Program-made: the position numbers and the translations under genes
Shown: in pieces, positions 1 through 4,801 of the stretch
Layout of the letters: each line of letters begins with the position of its first letter
Numbering within the stretch: position 1 is the stretch's first letter
Assembly: GCA_945487985.1 (NCBI GenBank)
Contig: CALYTX010000087.1
Span: 1-6,100 of the forward strand
DNA: 6,100 bases
Direction: 5' to 3'
DNA from: an uncultured Verrucomicrobiota bacterium
Lineage (GTDB): Bacteria > Verrucomicrobiota > Kiritimatiellia > RFP12 > UBA1067
The notes under the pieces: generated by a model
Seen by the model: the letters and a program-made list of their open reading frames with translations, nothing else
Told to the model about the DNA's origin: nothing
Database searches by the model: none

Positions 1-103
1 AGTAAGCTAATGAGAGGTTTGAGACTCTACATGACAGAGCATTGCTCAGCTTAGCAGAGTCATCAGCACTGAGCTAGTCACTGGACACCTCTTTGCCGCG
101 GGT
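1..103. other. Left-edge segment with no identifiable gene
   Basis: No coding region is supported here. Stop codons are frequent, and the stretch up to about position 85 is visibly more AT-rich than the gene that follows. It contains several short inverted repeats: GACTCT (23-28) with AGAGTC (56-61), GAGC (37-40) with GCTC (44-47), and GCTCAG (44-49) with CTGAGC (69-74). The reading frame of the next gene is open back to position 35, with a TGA at 32-34. The segment may be a true junction upstream of a shortened gene or a contig-end or assembly artefact; the sequence alone cannot tell these apart. Confidence 0.5.
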
Positions 104-511
104 TTGTATTTGATGTGGCGGCTGGTGCGCTGGTGGCTGCGGTTGGTCAGAGAGCGGCGGATGAGTCCGATCGAACGCGCCCTCGCCGAGCTCGATCGGC
201 TGCTTCGCCGAGGGCTGCCAGAGCGCGGACGCTACAAAGATTACTACGTTGAGCTGACTATGGTCGTGCGCCGATACATCCAGCGAAAATATGGCATCCG
301 CGCGCCAAGCCTGACGACAGGGGAGTTCTTTGCCGAAATCGCCGCTTCGGGGGTGCTTGCGTCGGACAAGGCGCGGCATCTCAATGAATTCATGACCAGC
401 GCGGATTTGGTGAAATTTGCCGGAGTGCAGGCCACTTTGGACATGGCTCAGGCGGCCGCCGCATCCGCGCGCGGCTATCTTGAGGGCGACAACAGAGAGG
501 GGGAGAAGTGA
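104..511 (+). CDS. DUF4381-like Bat-cluster membrane-associated protein, probably missing its N-terminal part
   Basis: This is the cytoplasmic C-terminal region of the DUF4381-type proteins that sit beside BatA/BatB von Willebrand A proteins. Their biochemical role is not established. Counting from the ATG at 113, residues 20-34 are the helix IERALAELDRLLRRG. Residues 44-73 hold the family-like core with YYVELTMVVRRYIQRKYGI followed by PSLTTGEFF, and further on come ADLVKFAG and a final helix ending SARGYL. Family members usually have an N-terminal beta-rich region and a membrane helix before this core. Here only a short, Arg/Trp-rich hydrophobic stretch remains. Starts at TTG 104 and ATG 113 are both possible, neither has a visible Shine-Dalgarno, and the frame is open back to 35, so the true start is uncertain. 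The stop overlaps the batA start by 4 nt (GTGA), indicating translational coupling. Confidence 0.72.
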   Translation: MYLMWRLVRWWLRLVRERRMSPIERALAELDRLLRRGLPERGRYKDYYVELTMVVRRYIQRKYGIRAPSLTTGEFFAEIAASGVLASDKARHLNEFMTSADLVKFAGVQATLDMAQAAAASARGYLEGDNREGEK

Positions 512-1557
512 AGTTTGCCTGTCCTTGGATTTTTCTGTTCTTCGTGCCCTTGGCGATAGCGGCCTGGCGGCTGCTGCGCGCCGGTAGAAGGTCGGGAGTG
601 CGCTTCTCGGCCGTCCACCGCCTGCCGGCTTCCACGGCGGGGCTGCGCGCGAAGATCGCCGCGCTCACTCCGTATGCGCTTATTGTGGCGCTGGCGATGA
701 TGATCATCGCTGCGGCGCGTCCACGCACGCCGCTTGCGCACGAGACATTGAGCGTGGAGGCTATCGCCATTGCGATGACGGTCGACGTTTCCGGGTCGAT
801 GGAAGCGCTCGATTTAACGCCGCCAGGCGAGAAGTTCTCCGACGAGACGACGCGGCTTTCTATCGTCAAGAAGCTTTTTGCCGAATTTGTCGATCGCCGC
901 GGTGACGACCTTATCGGTCTGGTGACATTCGGTACATATGCCTCGACCGTCTCGCCGCTTACCGCTGACCATGCCGCGCTATTGGAGATGCTCAAGGAGA
1001 TTGAGGTCCCCAAGGTCGCCTTTGATGCGCAAGGCCGCGCCATTGGCGACGAAGGTGAGGCCAATACCGCCATCGGCGATGGTCTGGCAACGGCGGTGCT
1101 GACCCTGCGCAACGCCCAGCCGAAGACGAAAATCGTTATTTTGCTTTCCGACGGGCTTAACAACACAGGCGCAGTCGCACCCGACGAGGCGGCGGCGGCG
1201 GCGGCCAAGTTGGGCATTCGCGTTTACGCCATCGGCGTCGGCACCAAGTCCCGGCGCACGCCGATTTTTGGGCGCGACATGTTTGGCCGCCGCGGCATAG
1301 CCTACGCCAATATGGCCTTTGATGAAGGACAGCTCAAATCGATTGCCGAGCAGACCGGCGGAGCCTATTACAGCGTGAACGACGCCGATTCGCTTTCCAA
1401 GGCGCTCGACGAGATTGACAAACTCGAAAAGACTGAAATTGCCGCCGATGTCTGGAATGAATGGCGCGAGCATTTTAAACTTCCCTTGCTCGTCGGTGCG
1501 GCGCTGGCGTTCTTGTCCATTACGCTGTCGATGGCGGCATCGCGCCGGATGGCTTGA
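508..1557 (+). CDS. batA: BatA-type von Willebrand factor A domain membrane protein
   Basis: A 349-residue inner-membrane protein of the BatA (aerotolerance operon) family, whose members present a VWA metal-binding domain thought to mediate protein-protein interaction in the envelope. Hydrophobic helices lie at about residues 5-23 and 54-70, followed by the VWA domain (about 85-300) and a C-terminal helix at about 325-344, the usual BatA arrangement and length. The MIDAS site is complete: D93-x-S95-x-S97, T187 in ANTAIGDGL, and D215 in LLSDG. The family-typical tail GGAYYSVNDADSL then EIDKLEKTEI is also present. Translation starts at GTG 508, preceded by the purine-rich GAGAGGGGGAG (495-505) and overlapping the upstream stop. 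In many genomes a second VWA gene (batB) and a TPR gene follow; here a new promoter and an unrelated small gene come next. Six consecutive Ala (228-233) come from a GCG repeat. Confidence 0.93.
   Translation: MKFACPWIFLFFVPLAIAAWRLLRAGRRSGVRFSAVHRLPASTAGLRAKIAALTPYALIVALAMMIIAAARPRTPLAHETLSVEAIAIAMTVDVSGSMEALDLTPPGEKFSDETTRLSIVKKLFAEFVDRRGDDLIGLVTFGTYASTVSPLTADHAALLEMLKEIEVPKVAFDAQGRAIGDEGEANTAIGDGLATAVLTLRNAQPKTKIVILLSDGLNNTGAVAPDEAAAAAAKLGIRVYAIGVGTKSRRTPIFGRDMFGRRGIAYANMAFDEGQLKSIAEQTGGAYYSVNDADSLSKALDEIDKLEKTEIAADVWNEWREHFKLPLLVGAALAFLSITLSMAASRRMA
1189..1203 (+). repeat. (GCG)5 triplet repeat inside batA
   Basis: Five tandem GCG codons followed by GCC encode six Ala at BatA residues 228-233, on the helix after the third MIDAS residue. 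Any copy change would keep the frame. Confidence 0.8.
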
Positions 1558-1583
1558 TTTCCCGCGCTGCTTCGTGGTATAAT
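1554..1583 (+). promoter_or_regulatory. Extended -10 sigma-70-type promoter for the nadC-coaX unit
   Basis: A perfect TATAAT at 1578-1583 is preceded by TGG (1575-1577), an extended -10. A -35-like TTGATT lies at 1554-1559 with an 18-bp spacer and overlaps the batA stop codon. The expected transcription start, about 7 nt after the -10, falls at about 1590, which is the A of the ATG of the next gene. This implies a leaderless or nearly leaderless mRNA. The elements are directly visible; promoter activity is inferred. Confidence 0.65.
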
Positions 1584-1589
1584 GGCGAT

Positions 1590-1832
1590 ATGAAAATCAA
1601 GAAGTCGAAGACGATGACCATTAAAAAGGGCGCCGACAATGGCAGTTCAGCCATCGCCGATCGTTTTAAGCTCGAGCCGGCCGCGGGCGCTTCTGGCACG
1701 TCGGCTTCGTCTGGGACGATCGGCCGCACATCTGCGTTGTGCGCTCTGATTGCCGGCTTCGTTTCGCTGGCGCTGGTCGGGTCGTTGGCGATCGTATTGC
1801 TTTTCCACTGGTTGTTTTTAATGCCAGCTTAA
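1590..1832 (+). CDS. Small single-pass membrane protein of unknown function
   Basis: I do not recognise this 80-residue protein. It has a very basic N-terminus (MKIKKSKTMTIKK), a Ser/Gly/Ala-rich low-complexity middle (about 31-45) and one long hydrophobic helix at about 49-77 ending just before the C-terminus, so it looks tail-anchored or C-terminally anchored with the basic end in the cytoplasm. The ATG at 1590 was chosen over an in-frame TTG at 1554 because the longer form would overlap the promoter and batA stop, and because the basic N-terminus begins here. There is no Shine-Dalgarno; the predicted transcription start coincides with the ATG. It is the first gene of the unit, and the nadC Shine-Dalgarno begins 1 nt inside its TAA stop. 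A chance ORF cannot be excluded, but the coherent charge and membrane pattern and its placement argue for a real gene. Confidence 0.62.
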   Translation: MKIKKSKTMTIKKGADNGSSAIADRFKLEPAAGASGTSASSGTIGRTSALCALIAGFVSLALVGSLAIVLLFHWLFLMPA

Positions 1833-1843
1833 GGGTTTTATCG

Positions 1844-2734
1844 ATGAAAGATGTGATGCTTTCGTCCCGAGCCAAAGCCGCCGTGCGTCTGGCGCTTGAC
1901 GAAGATCTTGCTAACGCTACCGAGCTTGCCGCCGGCTCCTGGCTTGATGCCACCAGCGAGGCGCTTGTTGATTCCAAAGCTCTCGCCACTGGCGAAATCT
2001 ATGCCAAGGGCTCTGGTTGCGTTGTCGCTGGTGCGACGGTGGCCAAGGCCGTGCTGAAAATGGTCGATCCTAGAATCAAGGTTGAGATTCTCAAACCTGA
2101 CGGCTCGCAGGTCGAACCCAAACAGCCCATTCTTGTTTTTCGCGGGAAGGCACGCTCGATTCTCGCCGCCGAGCGCACGGCGCTTAATTTTATGCAACGC
2201 ATGTCGGCTACGGCTACGCTTACGCGCAAGTTTGTCGACGCTACTCGGCGCTACGGTACGCTCATTCTCGATACGCGCAAAACCACGCCGGGGCTGCGAG
2301 TTTTTGAAAAATATGCTGTCCTTTGCGGCGGTGGAGCCAACCACCGTATGGGAATGTACGACCGGATTCTAATGAAAGACAATCATCGTCGGCTGTGGAA
2401 AGGCGGCAATCCTGACGCGCTCGACGAGGCGGTAACGGCCGCACGTCGGCGTTTTCCGAATTTGGCAGTCGAGGTTGAGGTTGAAAGCTTGCGCGAATGC
2501 GAGAGTGCGCTCAAGGCCGCTCCGGAGTGGATTATGCTTGATAACATGTCGATTGCCGATATGAAAAAATGCGTGCGCATGTGCAAAGGCATTTCTAAAA
2601 CCGAGGCATCTGGGGGAATCACGCTTAAGCGTGCAAAGGCTGTGGCCGCGTGCGGAGTTACGGCGATCTCGCTCGGGTGTCTCACCCATTCGCAGGGTTC
2701 GGTCGATCTTTCGCTCGAGTGGCGGTCGGTTTAG
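1844..2734 (+). CDS. nadC: Quinolinate phosphoribosyltransferase (nicotinate-nucleotide pyrophosphorylase, carboxylating)
   Basis: NadC converts quinolinate and PRPP to nicotinate mononucleotide, CO2 and pyrophosphate in de novo NAD synthesis in the cytosol. The 296-residue length is normal. An N-terminal alpha/beta region leads to AERTALNFMQRMSATAT (109-125). The phosphoribosyl and substrate-binding block follows: DTRKTTPGLR (143-152), EKYAVLCGGGANHRMGMYD (155-173) and KDNH (178-181). Later come VEVEVESL, MLDNMS, ASGGITL and the C-terminal SLGCLTHS. The basic active-site residues (R111, R145, K146, H167, R168, K178) are present. The common SGIAT-type motif reads S121-A-T-A-T, with Ala for Gly at 122. 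The start is ATG 1844, preceded by AAGGG (1831-1835) at 8 nt; an in-frame upstream start at 1739 lies inside the small membrane-protein gene and is rejected. coaX follows after 15 nt. Confidence 0.96.
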   Translation: MKDVMLSSRAKAAVRLALDEDLANATELAAGSWLDATSEALVDSKALATGEIYAKGSGCVVAGATVAKAVLKMVDPRIKVEILKPDGSQVEPKQPILVFRGKARSILAAERTALNFMQRMSATATLTRKFVDATRRYGTLILDTRKTTPGLRVFEKYAVLCGGGANHRMGMYDRILMKDNHRRLWKGGNPDALDEAVTAARRRFPNLAVEVEVESLRECESALKAAPEWIMLDNMSIADMKKCVRMCKGISKTEASGGITLKRAKAVAACGVTAISLGCLTHSQGSVDLSLEWRSV

Positions 2735-2749
2735 TTTGGAATTTGTCCC

Positions 2750-3505
2750 ATGCGGCAGCTTGTCGTTGATGTAGGCAACACCAGCACGGCTGTGGCGCTG
2801 TGGGATGAAGGTCGAGTGCGCCTGGTTGCCCATTGCGACGGTGGTTTCCCCGAAGCCTCGGAGCGGGCCGCCGCGATTATCGCTCGCCACCGGGTTTCTT
2901 TTATGGCTTACATTTCGGTGGTTCCGCGGCTTGACGGCAAATGGCGACGTTTCGCTAGGGCCCAAGGGGTTTTGATGCGGACCGTTTCTTGTGCCGATTT
3001 TGCAACCTCCGGGCGAGGTGGCCTAATTATCGACTATCCTCGCCCGGAAACCATTGGTGCGGACCGGTTGGCCGATGCCGCAGGTGCGCTCGAGCGCTAT
3101 GGCGCGCCAGTTTTGGTAATGGATTTCGGCACCGCCCTTACGGCCGCGGTGGTGACGCGCGAAGGCGTGTGGCGCGGCGGAGTTATCGCACCGGGTTTTC
3201 CGCTCATGCGCGATTACCTCTTTGAACGTACCGCGCAACTGCCGCGGATGGAGCTCGGGCGCGGAAGAGTTCCGAAAATCGGGCGGTCAACTGAGGAGGC
3301 GATGCGTTTTGGCGCGTTGGTTGGATACAGGGGGATGGTGCGCGAGATAGTGCTTGAATTGAGCCGCAACTTCCACGAGCGTTTCCGTCTCGTGGCTACG
3401 GGCGGTTTTGCGCGCTGGGCGCTCAAGGGTATTGATATGCCTTTTACCGTTGATCCTGATTTAACTCTCTACGGAGCAGGTTTGGTATGTTCAAGAAAAG
3501 CTTGA
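2750..3505 (+). CDS. coaX: Type III pantothenate kinase
   Basis: CoaX phosphorylates pantothenate with ATP, the first step of coenzyme A synthesis, and in known members needs a monovalent cation and is not inhibited by CoA. The 251-residue protein has the ASKHA-fold motifs in order: DVGNT (7-11, phosphate 1), PETIGADR (99-106, with the catalytic-type Asp105), DFGTALT (125-131, phosphate 2), GGVIAPGF (143-150), RTAQLP (160-165), STEEA (180-184), ATGG (216-219) and the terminal DPDLTLYGAGL. One deviation is visible: the family usually reads GTAxTxD, but here the last position is Ala133. The start is ATG 2750, with only a weak GGA (2738-2740) upstream, so it probably relies on coupling to nadC. 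The biotin ligase gene often found next to coaX is absent. The end overlaps the lipoprotein gene by 19 nt. Confidence 0.94.
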   Translation: MRQLVVDVGNTSTAVALWDEGRVRLVAHCDGGFPEASERAAAIIARHRVSFMAYISVVPRLDGKWRRFARAQGVLMRTVSCADFATSGRGGLIIDYPRPETIGADRLADAAGALERYGAPVLVMDFGTALTAAVVTREGVWRGGVIAPGFPLMRDYLFERTAQLPRMELGRGRVPKIGRSTEEAMRFGALVGYRGMVREIVLELSRNFHERFRLVATGGFARWALKGIDMPFTVDPDLTLYGAGLVCSRKA

Positions 3506-4002
3506 TGGTTGCGGTCTTGGCGCTGATGGGAGGTTGCGGTCCGTTTTGGGTGAATCCTTACATCACGGTCAAGGAAAGCCAGCTTAACTGGGTGGAAATA
3601 CACTACTATCGTCTTGACCGTAAGCCAATCAAGCGCAGTTCGGTGTATCTCAACGGAATGGGTCATGTCGAGGCGAAGAAGGGTACGAGCGAACTGGTAT
3701 CCAACGATTTCGCCAAGTCGCACAAAGAGCAGGAGTGGACGGATATCAAAACTCGCCGCGTAGCCGTCGATCCAGGCCATATCAACGATATCTTCCAGCA
3801 TTTAGTCAACTACGGGCTTCTGGATAACGAAAAATATTTCAAGAAAGGCACCCGCTCGGCGAAGGCCGACAGGTTTATCGCGGTCAAGGCGAATATCAAC
3901 AGCCGCTCGTTCAGCGAACCCTACAATATCTTCGAGGTCGATGCGGAGCTGGCCGAGCAGCTGCTTGATGTTGTCAACGAGTTCATTCCGCCCACTTTCT
4001 AA
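3487..4002 (+). CDS. Putative lipoprotein of unknown function
   Basis: A 171-residue protein with a short lipoprotein signal: MFKK, a hydrophobic stretch from about residue 6 to 14, then GG before Cys17. The -3 residue is Met, a little off the usual L/V/I lipobox. Residue +2 is Gly, so under the enteric sorting rule it would go to the outer membrane. The mature part is rich in Lys, Arg and aromatic residues, with alternating segments such as SSVYLNGMGHVEAKKG (about 51-66) and a C-terminal helix ELAEQLLDVVNEF. I recognise no family. The spacing of a short strand, a G-x-G turn, a middle helix (IFQHLVNYGLL) and a final acidic helix recalls small beta-rich lipoprotein domains, but this is weak. 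The ATG at 3487 keeps the KK n-region and has GGAG (3473-3476) upstream; a second in-frame ATG at 3505 overlaps the coaX stop as TGATG and would lose the basic residues. Confidence 0.82.
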   Translation: MFKKSLMVAVLALMGGCGPFWVNPYITVKESQLNWVEIHYYRLDRKPIKRSSVYLNGMGHVEAKKGTSELVSNDFAKSHKEQEWTDIKTRRVAVDPGHINDIFQHLVNYGLLDNEKYFKKGTRSAKADRFIAVKANINSRSFSEPYNIFEVDAELAEQLLDVVNEFIPPTF

Positions 4003-4015
4003 TCCGGGTTAATTT

Positions 4016-4024
4016 TGGTATAAT
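4016..4024 (+). promoter_or_regulatory. Extended -10 promoter for efp
   Basis: TGG-TATAAT at 4016-4024 repeats exactly the 9-base extended -10 found at 1575-1583. No good -35 hexamer lies 16-18 bp upstream, where the sequence is TTTCTA-like, so the promoter would depend on the extended -10. The expected start at about 4031 gives a 5' leader of about 43 nt before the efp ATG. No terminator separates the preceding lipoprotein gene, so readthrough from the nadC unit is also possible. Confidence 0.65.
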
Positions 4025-4062
4025 TTGCTGGAGTTTTGCACAGGAACATTTCATACAACACT

Positions 4063-4067
4063 AGGAG
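4063..4067 (+). promoter_or_regulatory. Strong Shine-Dalgarno of efp
   Basis: AGGAG lies 6 nt before the ATG at 4074. It is the best-placed ribosome binding site in the window, fitting a highly expressed translation factor, and it fixes the efp start. Confidence 0.8.
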
Positions 4068-4073
4068 AATAAT

Positions 4074-4649
4074 ATGGGCGAAGTTATCGGAGCGGGCGAG
4101 TTGCACAAGGGCGTAAAGCTTTTGATTGACGGTGAGCCTTGGGAGATTACGGAATTCGACTTTTCCAAGCCTGGCAAAGGGCAAGCCATTTACAATTGCA
4201 AGCTCCGCAATATGATGACCGGCGGCGGTATGACCAAGAGTTATCGATCGGGCGACAAGTTCGAGAAGCCCGAGCTTATTCAGCAGTCGGTCACTTATTC
4301 CTACGATGACGGACAGGCTTTCGTCTTCACCGACGATAGCTTCGAGGAAATCCGCGTGTCCTATGAAGTTATGGGCGAGAAGAAGTATTTTCTCATGGAT
4401 GAAATGGAGGTCAAGGCTCTCTTTTTTAATGAGAAGGTTATCGGCGTCGATCTTCCCCAGCTCGTGGAACGCAAGGTGATTAAGGTCGAGCCTGGCGTCA
4501 AGGGCAATACGGCCTCTGGCAAAGTGACCAAGCCTGCGACGGTGGAGGGAGGCTACGTCTGTGCCGTGCCGTTGTTTATCAACGAGGGTGATGTCATCCG
4601 CATCAACACCGAAACGGGCGAATATAACGACCGCATCTCGACGAAATAG
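4074..4649 (+). CDS. efp: Translation elongation factor P
   Basis: EF-P binds ribosomes stalled at polyproline stretches, between the P and E sites, and helps peptide-bond formation. The 191-residue length is typical of the three-domain protein. The N-terminal KOW-like domain contains LIDGEPWEITEFDF and then the loop KPGKGQA (32-38), with Lys35 at the tip corresponding to the lysine that is beta-lysylated in enteric bacteria. The central and C-terminal OB domains end with VEPGVKGNTASG, KPATVEGG, VPLFINEGDVIRINTETGEY. No modifying enzyme gene (epmA/epmB) is in the window, so whether this Lys is modified cannot be told. The gene has its own promoter and Shine-Dalgarno and is followed by a strong hairpin, so it probably forms its own transcript, perhaps with readthrough from upstream. 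Confidence 0.97.
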   Translation: MGEVIGAGELHKGVKLLIDGEPWEITEFDFSKPGKGQAIYNCKLRNMMTGGGMTKSYRSGDKFEKPELIQQSVTYSYDDGQAFVFTDDSFEEIRVSYEVMGEKKYFLMDEMEVKALFFNEKVIGVDLPQLVERKVIKVEPGVKGNTASGKVTKPATVEGGYVCAVPLFINEGDVIRINTETGEYNDRISTK

Positions 4650-4673
4650 TTCTTTCTCGGGATGAACAGCAAC

Positions 4674-4704
4674 TTGCGGCGCCGGGGAGATTCCGGCGCC
4701 GCAA
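4674..4704 (+). terminator. Hairpin after efp, probable terminator
   Basis: A perfect 12-bp inverted repeat, TTGCGGCGCCGG (4674-4685) and its complement (4693-4704), encloses a 7-nt loop, starting 24 nt after the efp stop. The stem is almost all G/C. The downstream tract TTGATATATT is AT-rich but not a clean T run, so termination may be incomplete or factor-assisted. The hairpin lies between two independently promoted genes, which fits a terminator. Confidence 0.7.
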
Positions 4705-4720
4705 TTGATATATTAATCGC
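4701..4720. promoter_or_regulatory. 20-bp imperfect palindrome, possible operator
   Basis: GCAATTGATA followed by TATTAATCGC pairs at 8 of 10 positions, with mismatches at the third and seventh pairs. It begins in the last 4 nt of the terminator stem and ends 2 nt before the -35-like hexamer of the acyl-CoA ligase promoter, a usual position for a dimeric regulator site. GCAATT recurs at 4719-4724 and 4778-4783. A regulator is inferred; none is encoded here. Confidence 0.4.
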
Positions 4721-4722
4721 AA

Positions 4723-4752
4723 TTCACTTTTCAGGGGCCGTTGTGCTATAAT
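4723..4752 (+). promoter_or_regulatory. Extended -10 promoter for the acyl-CoA ligase gene
   Basis: TATAAT at 4747-4752 with TGC before it (4744-4746) forms an extended -10. TTCACT at 4723-4728 is a -35-like hexamer (4 of 6 to TTGACA) with an 18-bp spacer. The predicted start at about 4759 leaves a leader of about 43 nt before ATG 4802, with AAGGA at 4784-4788. Confidence 0.65.
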
Positions 4753-4801
4753 TGCTCCAGCAGGTGACGCTGATTTTGCAATTAAGGATCTACAACCAGT
4801 T

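Noticed and set aside
1..85. Possible tRNA on the minus strand (TAGCTCAGT-like D-arm word at 69-77)
   Set aside because: No acceptor stem, anticodon arm or GGTTCGA-type T-arm can be built at proper spacing.
1189..1206. GCG repeat as a phase-variation tract
   Set aside because: Triplet copy changes keep the frame, so they would alter only an Ala run in a helix, not switch expression.
390..1217. Long open frame on the minus strand opposite the DUF4381-like gene and batA
   Set aside because: It is antisense to genes with clear family motifs; its Ser/Ala/Arg-rich translation has no domain pattern and reflects GC-rich codon use on the other strand.
1554..1589. Longer form of the small membrane protein from TTG 1554
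   Set aside because: That start lies on the -35-like hexamer, so the predicted mRNA would not contain it, and the basic N-terminus begins at 1590.
1739..1843. N-terminal extension of nadC to a start at 1739
   Set aside because: It would overlap most of the small membrane-protein gene, adds 35 residues not expected for NadC, and ignores the well-placed AAGGG before ATG 1844.
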